The position numbers and the translations under genes were made by a program. Below the pieces are notes generated by a model, which saw only the letters and a program-made list of their open reading frames with translations, searched no databases and was not told where the DNA came from. From Acanthornis magna (Eukaryota > Chordata > Aves > Passeriformes > Acanthizidae), in the NCBI GenBank assembly GCA_036785705.1, contig JAWUZG010000036.1:11465501-11529500 (forward strand): a stretch of DNA of 64,000 bases. Direction: 5' to 3'. Positions 28,501 to 43,500 of the stretch are shown piece by piece. Position 1 is the first letter of the stretch; each line of letters begins with the position of its first letter.

Positions 28501-31500
28501 ATAGTGGCTATGTAGTTATTTCTGACAAATGAATTTGAGTGCAAATTATTATAAAAGACCGAGAGAGTCTCTCCTAGGATTATCTGAAAGAGAAATAAGG
28601 ACAACAAGTTAAAGATAATAACTTTGAAAGAAAAGTATTATGCTATTTTTGTTAATACTCAGACATGCAGTTTCAGAAATTAATTTTTTATAAACATTAA
28701 GCTGCAAATATAGGTTTTCCAAGAGTCAGCAGTAACCATGTCCAAACATTATAAACACTTTCACACAGAAGAGAAACACCCCTTTACCTTACCCTGCTTC
28801 CTGTTGAACTTAATCATATTATTTTCAGAATACTTATTAAAACAAAGCCTTCTCGGAATAACATTTAACCATACTACTTGGCACGGCCCTAATTAGAAAC
28901 ATTTTCTCCTCTATAACTTCTTTCTATATTGAGTCTTCTTCAACTAACTTCTGGGCAAAATTCTTCTAAGCTTGTTACATTTTTCATGAAACCAGAAACC
29001 ATTCTGAAGGGCCAAGACTTCATATCCGGATCTGAAAGGCCAGATGTTTTAACAAAGAAATTTCCCATTCCTCGTGAAAATTAAATCCTTTGGGGAGATA
29101 AGAAAACTAATGAGAGTAGGGAAAGACAGGTCTTACTGAGGTGTTTCCAAGGATTTTTCATCCTATATGTCCAAGGTACACGTATCAAGTCTTGACAAGA
29201 AACCAGATCTAAATTTGATTTCCTGCAACTTCGTCTTTTGCAGAAAGTAAGTTTTTCCTTACGTCAAATACAGAACGTCACTCCAGATAATACAGATATT
29301 GAACCAGATGGTCCCATTCTGTACAAAAAGGATCAATTCATACTGATGATCACATGTATAGGGGACTGGATGTATATATGTAAAGTTATCTTGAAAAATC
29401 ATGTAAAAATTAAAATTATGGCTCCATCGCTTGAGAGTGCCAGGTCCTGGATCCCAGCAAGGCAGAGCTTTGGTAAATGAAGCCATTACTTAGAGACTGC
29501 CACCGAGGCACACAGAGTGACAACTTGTCAAAAGCTTTGCATGTGAAGGCAAACAGACAATACCATCAGATGTGTGACATTGAAGCTTTACACTGTACCC
29601 AAACACAGACTGAACAGAGAAATACCAGAACATGGACTGAAGATGAGAAAGTGTTCAGTAAAGTACACAGACAATCCACCAGAAGGTAACCTCTTATGGA
29701 AGATAGTTGAGGACAAATAGCCATGGACAGGTAAATAATGAATCCCTTTCAAAGAACATTGCTGCAAAACCTGCAAGAAGGTCACTTAGCTGAGGTAACA
29801 AAAAATTAGTTGATGTCAATGCAATTACTTCACTGGACAGACATCAAAGAATATTCATCTTCAATAATCTGACTGAGCATTGAGTAAAAAGACACCAATA
29901 TTTGCTTTTACCATCTGACTATGAAGCAATCTTGACAGAAAAGCCTGATTTCACAACTAAAAGATGGTCCCTGATGTTGCAAAAGAAACTTTGTTAGCTA
30001 AATGTTCATACAGGCCCAAATGGAGATTAGATTAATTCACAGGGAATATATCCATTGGAAAATAATATTCAGTGGAGCTTTTTCTGACTCAGAAAGCCCC
30101 TGAGCTGTAAATGGCTGGCAGGCAAGTACTGAGGGCAAAACATCAACCTTTCCATGCTCTATTCTGTTCTTCCTCACTGAACTGTTTTAACTGCTCTAGA
30201 AATGAGATAAGCTATATGGGCTTCAGGTGTGACCAAGCACTGATGCTCTCACTAGCATCAAAGGTAGTAATAGGGTGATAAAAAAAATTTAAAGGTCTTA
30301 TCTTAAATGGCAGGATCTTTAGCATAAACCACTTGCCAGTTAACAGAACACACAACCTCTCCCCACACTCAAAATTTCATCTGCTTCAGAAATATTTCTT
30401 CAATTTTTTGAAGCAGCTTTTCCAAGAAAAGGGAAACCAGGCAAGTCACACTTTCAATTCTCAGACCATATTTCTACACTTGCAAAAAAAATTCCACTGA
30501 AGAGCAAACACGAGCTGCAAGTTGACCTTTATGTTGGAGCCTTGATAAAAATCCATGCAGTCCCTATGCAAGGCAGAGTTAGATTATCATAATATCCCTC
30601 CTGACTTTAACCCATAAGCCCAGAGAAATAGCTAGTCTATACTCATGATAATATTTAGCTGTGCCTTCTAATTATTGACTCCTAAATATACTTGGATAAA
30701 TATTAATAAGCCTAAAAATCTTATTTGGCATAAGTGAGTTTGAACTCTGTTCAGTGTGGCTCTGATGAGCTTGGATGCCACCCAACAGAACCATCAGTGG
30801 AGACTGAAGCTTTTTAGCACATCTGGACAGGATCTTGAAGCTCCTGTTGAAGGGCCCTTGTCAGAACCGAAGTGCAGTCTTATCAGACTTAGGACATGAA
30901 ATGGTTAACTGAAGAGGTCCAACTATCCCCTCTGCTCATGAGGACATGTCCCAGGTACCTTTTGTCCCAGCATTGGTATTCTTCCAGGAGCCATTTGAAC
31001 TCCACGTAGCTCAAAGAAAGCTGCTGCCAGGGTAAGGAATTTCACTAGATGATCCTGGCTCAGACAAGCAGCAAGAGGTGGCAACAGACAGGGTAATAGC
31101 AGGACCTCAACTGTTGTCCATACATAGTAAGCTATTAGGTTAGCTCAGCTGACAGTTTATAATTAAGTATTAAGGACAGAGCCACTATATACTTGAGACA
31201 GCTCAGCTGAACTACAAGCTGTGGTCAGAAAGAGATCCCAAATTGGTAGTCACAGAGAATCTCCCCAGCCTCACAGATCTGGTGTAAAGACTAGGAAAGA
31301 AGTACCCTGTTTTCAGCCAGGTTAGGTGCACTGTGAAAGTGAAGCCCCATGGTAATTTAAATACAAATGGGACCAGAGTTTTATCCTGACCTTCAGGGAA
31401 ATATCAAGGGGAAAACTCCACACCTACTTATTCTTTTTATTCTATTTATGCTTTTGATAAGATCTAACTGGAAGCCATGATATTTCTCTTAAATAGGCTA

Positions 31501-34500
31501 GTATCTGCTGTTACACTTCCACATACAAGTATTCCCAATGACTTTGTGGCAGATAAAAATGCTGACTTAATAAGTCATGCACACTGATATTCTGAATGGA
31601 TCAGGTCCCAAAATAAAAATACTTCAGACAGTGGCTTACAATACATTAGTGTTGTTTTCAACTAATATGGTAAAAAAAGATGTTTTTATCTCTCAGACCA
31701 CAGAATTAAGCCACCATAGTTCTAAGGTTCTTTGGTATTCTTTTTCTGTTCTATAATTCTAGCTGCTTGACCTCAGTTAAAGTAAACCTTTTAGTTATTA
31801 CCAGAACACCATTTCTACTGCTTTAGCACCTGGCCTAAGGACATTATTTGAAGGTTGAGAAATCTTACAGAATATAGTTTTGTAAGTCTGTATTAACAGA
31901 GTGCCCCCTCCTCCCTCTTCCCCTCCCCCACTGAAATTAAAAGCAATGAAAAAAAGTTTAACTTACAACAATTATACTGAAAGGAATAATTATTCCTGCT
32001 AACAACTTATAAGAAATGGTGTCCTCTTTGTATGGATACCGGATGGATTCATCACTACAGAAAACGCCTCTCTGGAAGGGGATACGTCGTGAACTGAGAA
32101 TTGCAAAAGGCAAGCCAGCTGGCAAAAAGGAATACAAAATACATTACAAAAGCAAAACAAACTGGCGATGATCATACCCCCACATTTCCAAAAGAAGTGC
32201 ATAAAGAGGAATGGGCATGCAGGAAGTTAGAAGGTTATGCACTTCCCTTGGCCAATGACTACTGCCTTGACTTTGCAGCTTCCAGGAAGGATTGCTGAAT
32301 GAAGGAGAGCAGGGCAGGATTCCTCTCACCTTTATGTTTGTGGCACTTCAAGTATGGAAGCATACCAAAATCATGACTGAGTAAATAGTTCAGTGATAAC
32401 CACTGAGGTGCTCAATCTGCTGCTACTGGCACAATTATCAAATATTTCTTTATAGTCCAGTGAGCAACAGTTGCCCCTGTACACCTTCTCTGGACAGCTT
32501 TACAAGTCAAAAAAGCATAAATTGCATTTCATGAAAGCAGAAAAGGAGGTGCTTCTGAGGGAGTGCAAGTGCAGAGGGAGTTTTTGGGAATATGGAGAAA
32601 AGGAAATTACGCATGCATGCGATCCCCCTCACTTCCTGATACACTGGATAGCTTCCTAGAAGAACATGGTCACTGCACAAGCCCTACAGCCCTCAGGCAT
32701 GGAAATTTTATTCCCACCTGTTCCACCAAAGAGGATACCTTTGGCTCAATCTAATACCAACAGGACACAATACTAAGGTGCACCATGCTGCACACTATTG
32801 CATGTCAAAATACCCACAACACAAACCAAAACTAGTCATTTGAACAACAAAGGTTTTTTTAAAAAAAACCCTCAAAACAGGATGCAAATTACCACAAACT
32901 AATAGAACCACATTTCTAAATCCTGTTCCTCCATGCTTAACACACATACAGCCTCTGCACAATTTATTTGTGTACAGGGATGAATACTCTAGGAAAAGAA
33001 TGGCTGTACGGAGAACAAGAAGTTTTGGGGGCTACAAAGAATGTTTAACAAAACAATAAATAATCTTTAACTTACAGATGTAAAGCCCAGTAGCACAAAA
33101 GTCCTTGAATTTGTGCTCAGAATTCAGCAGTATTGCACAAAAAATGCATACCACTTATGGGTTAGACAACAAAAATTACCCGGGGGAGACACTCTCATCT
33201 ACCAGTAGGGGATCCAAAAGATAAAAACAGCCTCCATCCTTTCTGCCCAGTAGAAAAAGACGTTGCTGTATTCTCAGTTCTCTCCTCAAGACCTCTGTGC
33301 CAAGGCATAGCCTACCCCTTCCTTTCCAGATACACAGCTAGCCCCAAATAAGCATGTGCAAATAAAAGTAAAGATGTAAAGAACAAGAGAAAAAGTAAGA
33401 ATGAAAAAAGATTAGAGTTATTATAAAGAATTATTAGAGAAGATACCTCAGATCCCTTCCAATCCTCTTTCCTCTTTACCTCCAGCCATGAAGTCCTCAA
33501 CTAAGCCTGACTCCTGGGACCATCACAACTTATATAACTGGAATTTCCCCAATGATTTAGTATCAAATTTGTTGTTCACACCATAAAGTGCTAAAACAAA
33601 TACTTCCACTTAAAAATAAAAGAAAAAATAATAAACTAACAAACCTTCAACAAAAGGGGAAAATTTCTTTAAATGAACTCTGGGGAATGACACAGCCTTA
33701 CTCATTGATCAAGCAGTTATAGGTCTATCATATGGACCCATGAAATCCAGATAAGCCTGTTGCAAAGAACCATGTACCTTCTGGTGTGTTACAGTCATGA
33801 AACCAATACATGCAAAGCCTCCCCTCCAATCAGAAAAAGATCACAGACACTGTCAAGAAGGGTTGTTTCCAATTCCACGCCAGTGGGACTACAACTGACA
33901 CAGCTCTGGAAGCCATCCAAGCACACCAACAAAGCAGAAGGACAGCAGGATGGGCTAAGAGCCAAGCCAGAGCCTCACCAAAACACTGCACTATTCAGAT
34001 ATCAGCCAGCACAGAGCCCAGGAGCTGGACTCTGCAGTACAGTGCAAAAACACAGCCTTTCCTACTAGGAAAAAATTCCTCTCCCATTCTCTTAACAGGA
34101 AGAATATCAGGGGCTTGAAACACACTGCAACCCACACCGCATTTTCCCCCTCCTCTTGTGTTGGTACTGTAACAGATGCCATGATACACCATCAATGGTT
34201 TATTATTTAGCTGACTTGTGTCAGGGATGAGGCAGAAGCATGTGCAGCCATGGTGAGGGAAGGTGACTTGTCAGCATAATGACATGGTATTTCCAACACC
34301 ATTTATTCTACAAAATATGTATGGAATTAAAAACTTCATCATTTTCCCTACACACATTCTGACACTAATATTCAAGAATGAGTATTTGAGAAAAATTTAT
34401 TGTTTGGATCCCCAAAAATAGAGTATTAGGTATACACAGATAATAATTTTTTAATTATTTACTTCTTTAGAGTTGGTAGTTTTGATTACCATGGTAAAGC

Positions 34501-37500
34501 GGTTGTTCACAAAACTATGTTCAGCCCAAAAAAACCTTATCACAGCTTCAGCACACTGCCACAAACACTTGTGATTGTAGTCAGATAGTGTCACTGACAT
34601 ATCACTAGCTCTGCATCACCCTTTTTAAAGACCTGCGCCGTGAATAATGGTGTCACGGTGGCTTATTCCTCATTTCCTCTCACCCACACCTTGATGTTTC
34701 AGCTTCTCAAGGTAAGAGATTGAAAATTTTCCAAATGATTGGGCTATTCAGGGGGGAGCTTTTTAAAATGTGATTTCTAGCTACTAAATCAGAAATAAAA
34801 AGCAGTGGTGTGTGGATCATGGGAATGAAAGCCCTTGTGCAGTGATGATGATCTGTGCTCTTCCATGCTAAGTGAAGCTGCTTGAAGCGTGCATGCTCAC
34901 AGTTCAGCAATATAGAGACTATGATGTAATTAGACGGTAATTGCACCTTCCTGTATCCAGATCATGCAAACAAAATACCAAACAAGTCAAGATTTGTTTT
35001 TCTTCGGCTTTGTAAGCAAGTATGAACAGCTAAAATAAAGTTATTGTCTTTGCTTTCATAAATACTTTCCACCTCCTTTGGATCTTAAAAGTTCTAGGTA
35101 TCTACATGGTACCCATTAAGTTGCCATTAAATAATCATTAACTGGAAGAGTTATACACTGAAACACAATACTGCTAATAAACCTCATATAGTAAACATAA
35201 CAAGTATATTTTCAGTTTCCCCCAACTGCACAACAGATACAAGTAAATCCACCAATCATTTATCTTATTGCTGTTCTCAGCACCTTTCAGGGTTGAAAGG
35301 ATACACGCTCCATGAATATTTGAGAGAAAGGTTTTAATGTCTATAAAACAGATTGCAGTAAGACTGATCAGATTAACACTGTTAAACTGTAAACTAAAGT
35401 TACAGAACGACAACATTTGTAATTTACCTCTTGCTCAATCCAAGGCAGTCATTAGCCTCAAAAACTATGCCAGTAGGGGCTTTTGATGTCTTTTTGGTTA
35501 AAGTAATCTCCAGTGTCAATACCTAACCCTTCAGAACATACTCCACAGAGCAGGTTTAATCTACTTCTTTTAAACACACGTGGATTGACTTCACTATTCT
35601 TAACTGGTGGAGAGAGAAGAAAAGTAGAAGTCAAACCAGAGGAGCAGCAAGTGTTTTCTGACACATGAAGACAATAAGAGAGCCTTCTCACAATACTTAG
35701 GGTTCTGTTCTAAATTAATCAGCAAAGTCTGCTTTTGTGGGTTTTCAAAGTGTTTTAATTTCTAAAATAAAATCAAAATTATTTCAAATATATAGCTTAA
35801 ATACTTTCTGAAGTGGAAGTCTCTATCCATTTAAGACAATAAAGGGAAAGAAAAAAATGGTTTAGCTTTTTCATTGCTGCAAGCACAACAAACAAGCAGA
35901 AGAACTGTCCTAAGTGATAATGAGGCAAAGCTTCTTACCATAGCAAGCACAATAGTAGGGTATCCCTATAGTTGTGATAGACATGTTACTTTTTCGCCTT
36001 TACAGATATCAATTTCAGAAGACAGATATGAGTTTTGGCATCACAGCAGCAATTTCCTCAGCATGGAAGCTCCTGGTACAGGAGGATTGGATATGACTGA
36101 AGATACCAAATGAAACTTGTCTTCACAACAGTACAATTATCACTAGTGCCAATGTCTTCAGAGATACAACTGAGGAAAAAATGTTTCATTTACTATAGGA
36201 AGTGGCGTATTTTGACAGTAGATTTATTCACATAAACATCTACAGCAGTTTCTCAATAAAAAGTAGCAAAGATTCAACAGCAGATCACTGTAAGAAGAAA
36301 TCCTACTCCTCTGCCACAGTCACACTGCCACATTAAGTTAAAAGAAATGTCCTACAGTATCCCACAAATACCCATTTTGCTTCTAAACAAGCTACAATTT
36401 CTAAGGGCAGAGTCCGGCACATTAAAATGGAGAATCAGTTGGGCTCAGTTTTCCCTGAAAGCAGAAGAAATTGGGGAGTTTAAGTACTCCTTTTATGTAA
36501 GAAGTGGAGACAGCAGAGGAGCAGTAAAGGCTCTCTACCGAACACTTCCCATATGACAATACAAAAAGTTTCCCTGATGTTCATCTTCTAAGTAAATTGT
36601 AATGCAGTGAAGAAATTGCCTAAAGGGAAAATGACAACACGTATGTGAAGAGGAATTATAAAATTGGGAAGAGGTTACCTGTAGGGTAATCTCAAGGATA
36701 AAACTAACAAGCCGGTGTTACGCAGTCCATATGCCTTTTTAATGAATAACTAGCAGATATACTGCTGACAGAGCTGGCAATTCTTTGATACAATGGAAGA
36801 ACAAGGCCAGCCAGTTCTGCCTGCAAAACAACTCTTAAAGACTGAGGCAAGAGAACATATGGAGATTTATGCAGTAATGAGTTCAGAGTCATGCATTTGG
36901 AGGTTAAACAGCTCTGTTGACTTGGGAGCTTGTCAGTTCAAAATAGGAGAGGGAAAATAATGTCTGTTTCCTGCAGTTATTGTGTATTAATATAATAGCA
37001 TGACCATTAGACAAGTCTTTCCAAAGGCATTAACAGTTTTAGCCATCTGACAAGAATTTCTGAAACAGTATTCAAAACAGAATTGGCAAATGCATTTGGT
37101 TTAAATTCATCTGTCTTAAGTGCAGACAGAGAAGGACTGCTAGGATACATTCCTCATTATCTCAAAAACAAGAAGAGTTTGCTTTTGCATAGTCCAGCAG
37201 AGTCTAAGGGCTGTAAATCAACCAAGCGCATAAGCAGTAGATATTAGAAAAAAGAGCAATACTGATCCAACAAGCAACCAAGAATTAAGGACTACAAACA
37301 CAGTTGGTAATAGAGGGAGAAATAGAGGCTCTGAAATGTTTCAGTCAGAATAAACAGAGTAGAAACTCAAGTAGCTCAACTGATAAGACTAAATATTTTA
37401 AACAGCTACTGTATCCTTGTCCAAAAGTCTGACTCATGCAGTATAATGGATTAGATTTCCTCAAACTGGAGTGATTTCTGACTGATTGTGTTAGTTTTTT

Positions 37501-40500
37501 CCATAAATATCTTCTATAACACAGGTCTATTTCTTTCCAAATTTCTAATCTTGATTAGGTCTCTTCACTGGGCATGAAGTTGATCTCTCCACTAAAGCTG
37601 ACCATTATCACTCTATAGAGAGAACATCAGATTATACACTTCCCTCAAGCTGTCCTTTCCACTCTCCTCAGGAAGCATATCACTTGACATTTATCCACTT
37701 ATCCATGCTGTATTTCACCAGTTATCTTACTGCCATCTTTTGTATTTAGTGCTCTGAGTTCCCTACTTTGCTGCCTCACTGCACACACTATCTCACCTCC
37801 AGGGCATTTATGACTATACTGAACACGGCAGACTTCCAGAGAACTCTACTTGGCATCTGCTTTCCTTGCAAAGGCCAAGGAGCATTTATTCCTACTGTTT
37901 ACTTCTCAGAGTTCCATTAATTATTTGTACATTTATGGATTCTTTATCTAATCCCACGACTATTTAGTTTCTTCAGATTTTATTGAAGTAATTAATCATT
38001 TGAATATACACATTTAGATAATGAGATTTTCGAAAATAATGCTGCCTTTAGCCTGAGTTCTCCATCTTTCTGGCACATCACAGAGATTAGGATGAGAACA
38101 GATGTGACTGACACCAGGAAACGGTGGGTATGCTTCTGACAAGGTAGCTTTCAACACCTGTGCTTAAGTAGTGGGGTAGTAATAATCCTTCTCCAGAGTT
38201 CAAAAACAAAGTTAAAAGGATTTTGCTGTCTTCTCTCCCAGCACCTCAAAAAAAGCTGCCACCACTTTTGTGCTGTTATCTAATGCCAACTTCATTGATG
38301 TAGCTTTAAACTGTAGGTTACAATACTGACTCATTTTTTTAAAAGCGTAAGTAATATTCTGAGGTTTAAGTCTCCTTAAACCAGAAATCCAGATAGAAAG
38401 TAGAAGTTAACATTTCCCCCAAATATGCTGTAGATACTGCATTACTAATTCCATCAGCAAAAGCATCCATAGTATTCATTACAACATTAGAAATACTGCC
38501 TGGAAAAGCATGCATTTTGCTTAAGTTTGGTTAAAACTTTTGAGCTGAGTATTACTGCTCACATTCTGGGAAGGTTGGGTATGGTGTCACAAAACTCATT
38601 GCAGATCAAGACTTTGGTTTCTCTTCAGTATAAGAACAGCGCTACTTTCCATTAGGCGTTTTAGAGTTCAGGAGAACACCTACCAAGAAATACACAATCA
38701 TGCCACAGTTCACCAAGATCAACAGTCCCATTTTTTGTCATTCAGCTTTCTGCTGAAAAGGTGGTAAAAACCATCTCTTTGTGTGAGCATTTCACTGCTC
38801 AAGGCAGAACAGAAAGAGGTACAATGTTGTGAGCCACATGAAGGGAAACAGAAGAGGCAGCACGAAAAGGAAAGCTCCCCCTCTGTGCCTTACTTTCTCT
38901 GTAGCTCATCTCTGGTTTCTAATGCAGTTGCTTCCCTTTTTTGACACCCCCTCCAGCCTCTGGTCTAAGTCCTGAAGGTCAACAGCACATTATTAGTAAC
39001 TGTGTGTCAGACCTGAGACAAAGAAAAGTCTATGCAATAGACTGGTTTTGTTTTCTTTTCCTTAAATTACCAGACTTTGAATAAATTGCAAGTCCCTCTA
39101 TCTACATTTCTCCCTATTCCATTTAAGCCTTTTGCATACTCTACTAAATAATACTTTAAAAAAAACTTCCATACCAATATGACTGCTTGACTTTCTCATA
39201 GTTGTGACCAAGCTTCACTCAGCATTTTAAAAGCCCTCATCTGGAGTTCCTCCCACTGTCAGTATGCCAAGTGCTTTACTCAGTTTCATACACTGTGTGC
39301 ATTCTCCTTCACTGTATTAACAAATGCACCTGAAGAGTTGAGGAAAATACAGTACCGAGTCCAGAGGGCCAACATGCAAGTTGCTACAGTTTATTTACTT
39401 AAAATAAAACTGCACTTGGTAAGAGCGATTTGCACAAGTAACAGAGGCAAACAGTACTTCTCACATCTTTCCTCACCTGATTTCAAACTAAGCCCACCAG
39501 AACACCCACTCCATGGACAGGTCAAAAAGTGGAGCCAAAAGCTGGATGCTGCTACTTCTCAGCCTCTGTCCCTCATAGCACTGATCCCAGCCAGGAATTA
39601 CTCATCAATTCAAAAACTCGCCAAAGTGCATCACCCTGCACATTAACCCTTCACAGAGTAAAAACATGGGTTATTATTACTATGTTGGCTTTTAAAAGAG
39701 TTCGAACAAAAAAAAAATTAGCAGTTTATTCCTTAGAATAAGCTTGGGTTCAGAGATAATGATGACCGGTACTAGTACAAGACAAACCGTAGAACTTGTG
39801 ACAGATTACCAAGTTCAACAGCATTGCCCAAAAAAGTTTCCAAAGCCATAAATATACAAAAAAATTTACCAGCTAAGAGGCAGTCTTGCTCAGAGCATAA
39901 CAAAATCACAAGTAACCTAAAACCCAAGAGTTAAGTTGAAATCCATTCTAGTGTCAAGCAACAGGTTGAATTTCAATTAATTGCAAAACTAACAACAGTG
40001 GGTCACAAAGCTTTGATGCTGCTGAAAAAGTGAAGAGCACATCTACCAATCGACAGTCTTCAACAGGTTTCATTAGTCTCCTGATTTATTCATCGCTATC
40101 ACAGCAGTAACTACATTTGTCTATGACGACATACAAAATAAGCCCAGTAAATGCTTATGTTGGACAATCTTAATAGCTACTATATCAATATACTACGTCA
40201 ATAAAAGTTTCTCTTCAAAATGCATCCCTTTCACAAACGAAATATAAAAGATCCATCTCTTTTGCCATAAAATAAATCAGTAAATTGACTCCAAAGTATG
40301 ACTGTGCTAATCTGTAGAGGGAAAAGTTTCAGTTAGAACATCATTGCACATGGTATAAAGAGACATTGCTGAAAACATTAAGCCTAATGACTAATAGATA
40401 AGTTAGCACAGGAGCAAAGCTACCCAGGTCCTTTGCAGGAAGTCATCATGATATTGAGGACATTTTGCAAAACCAAACTTAAGAATGTTTTGATTTTGCC

Positions 40501-43500
40501 CTTTTTTTGTTGTTATTAAAAATGCTCAGAAATCTATGTAACCTGACTACCTAAATACCTTTTGGATATGTTACAGATGGAGAAATTAAGTCCTACAGGC
40601 CCCATCATGTTCCCTTCTCTTGAAGAAGTTCCAAACAGCAGCGCTCATGCCAGAGAAGTGACTTAATGAAAACTCTGTTTACTAATGAACACCTCCCTGT
40701 CAGGAACATCAGCATTTGCATTACTTGTTTTGGTAGCAACAAGTTGTAGATAACTACTTGGTCTCTCAGAAACTCAGTGCAGCACTTTGGCTGAGTTAGA
40801 ACATCGAACTCCTTTCTCTACATCACTCCTTCAGGTAACAGAAGCACACCATCAGGTGGTGAGCTTCAGCTCTGGAACAGAGCTGACAGGCAAAGCCTTG
40901 GCAGGGAGCCACAGAAATCCTGTTCAATACCTAGAACAGGGTGCAGGCAAAACTCAGCAACTCTCTTGTTGCTCTGTTGTTCTGCTCCTCTGGTGAGAAG
41001 GATGTTCCAGAGAGGTTTCCCTTGCTCTGTGCTTCTCCCTCCCCTAATGTCACCTACCCCTGGAGCTAAGAGAAGCCACAAGTGTCATTGAAGATAGCAG
41101 TCTGAAGAAAGAAAACAACTGGAGGAAGAGAAAATCAGTTTGGAGGGGAAGTTACCAGAAATGCCCAGCTGAATAGGATATCTACAAATAGACATGGAAA
41201 AGACATTGACAGTAATTTGTCATTTATACTCGAAAATGTTAGTCTCATGTAGACAACTGAAAACCAAATATGGCAGACCAAGTACACTTCCAAATACTCC
41301 TAGAGCTGCAAGCCATGGACACTAACCCCTAACCAATCATGGCTTTTAAATTACACAAAATTACTCTCTAAACATATCTAAAAGTCTTGGTAAGCTAGAA
41401 GTATCAGAAAGATCTTCTGGGGTTCCTTAAACATCAGATATCATAAATATGTGCTGCTCTGGACACTGGCCTAGCCATCTACAGAAATTCATTTTTCTAG
41501 ACCACTACCAAGACGTTTGACCCTAAATCTCACAAAATTCTAATACAAAAATTGTGGTTCCCATCCAAAGAGAACAATTTGGAAAACTGAGAAGCATCAT
41601 ACTAGGAGGTGGCACTTGGAAAAAAATAAACATTAATTTCTTTCTCAGACATTTTATTTCCTGAAAAAAGGTGGCAATGACAACAGAAATGGTTCAGAAT
41701 TACATACAGAATTATGATTACTAAGAGCATTCTTTTTTTAAAATTTTAAGATTCCTGAGTTTCTAACAGGTCTTGTATATCTTCATAAAATGTCATTAAA
41801 ACAAATCAAAGTTCATGCGGCCTAGTTTTTTTTATGCACAAGAGACTTAATAAAATACCTATGTATGTTTTGGGGTTGTTTTGTTTGTTGGGGTTTTTTC
41901 TCTTTGAAGCTATTTTATATTCCATTATGAACCTACCCCAACAAGACCTTTTAGCATTACTATTATACTGCAAGTTGTTCAGGCCATTTCTTATTACATT
42001 CTGAACACAAGCAGGCCTATAGTGCAGGGGCATATGCATGGAAAAGTCCTACCACTTAGGAACAAGTATCACGTTCAAGGTAGTCTGATTAGGGAAGAGA
42101 AGTCTGCATAAAAGTGCAATTTATCAACTCTAGATCAATTTTTATCATCAATTCCTTCATTGAGTACTCTCTTCCTTTCAGTAAAGTCTCATGTCAGGAT
42201 AACAATTTTTACTGGATATGGGATAATCAGAGTTAATTGTCTTCTCATGAGCAAGCTGTGTTCCTGTTGAGGATATTGCCTCTGGAACACACTAAGTGCA
42301 AAAACTTAATCTCTCTTGGAAAACATCTCAAGCCTCCATTGAGTCAGACCAAAACAAAAAACATTCTGAATTCAGATTCCCAGACTGATCAACTTTCCCT
42401 GTCCATTCTGAATAACAGCAAGTTTGAAGACAGAAACAATTCAACTGGAACCCACTTTCAGTTCAGGAAGTTGTAATATCCCATGTCTCATACTCCCTAG
42501 CTGTACAGCTTACTCTAGATCTTAGTTTTCAGTAGCTATGGAAGATTTTTCACCTCTTGCATGAAACTAAGGAGCTCTCTAAATCTAAAATTGAGATTAA
42601 AAGAGCCAGGTTAACACATTAACTACTCACAGTTGCTTTAAGGTTTGTAAATGTTCAGACTGAAAAGCAAATTATCTGATTAGACTGTATTGTAACAACT
42701 ATAACTGCCCTAGCATTTTTTTTAAAACCTCTCAGCATGGAGACCAGAAATGATTGCTCCAATTATAAACTCCAGTCCCCTGCACAAAGGCAGGCAATGA
42801 AAATCCACTCTGTGACTCCTACAAAAGTATCATAGCAGAAAAATATCAGAAGAGACTGAACTGACTGACACATGTAATTTTAAGAAGTAACTTTAACTAC
42901 AAAGGTTATCTAAAATTCTAATAGTCCATACCACTCTAAATGTTCAGCCTTTCATGTGAATTAGCTCTAAGCCAGATGTTTCTCCCGTGCTTTAGAAACA
43001 GGAAAAAATCATTCTCAATTGACTTTATATTACACTAACAACTTCTTCAAATCTAAAAATGAAAGATAATAAAAAATATCAAGCAATTCAACAGATTATT
43101 GAACTGCAGCTAGAACATTTCTTTAAATGCCCAAAAGTGCAAAGAGCTGCAATTGTTAGTTCACCTGTATCCATATCAATCACGATACACAGGAAACTTA
43201 CTGGAAAATAGATCTTCCCAAAGGCGTGCTGAAGATGTATGTACTTGGCAAAGTGACAAACTTTCCTTAAAAGTGAAACGATACAAGTAATAACTTGTTG
43301 TGCCAACCTCCTGTTTATTGCATAGGTCTAATGGAAGCTTTAATAAATAAGCATTTTTAAGGGAAAACCAGAGTAATGCATGTAGAAGTTCTGCAGGCAG
43401 CTGTTCACTTGTTTTAAATGACTGCTTTCCATCCTTAAACCACTTCATATACTTCTTACTGCTTAATTCAGCTTACACATTTATCTGATAATGCAATATT

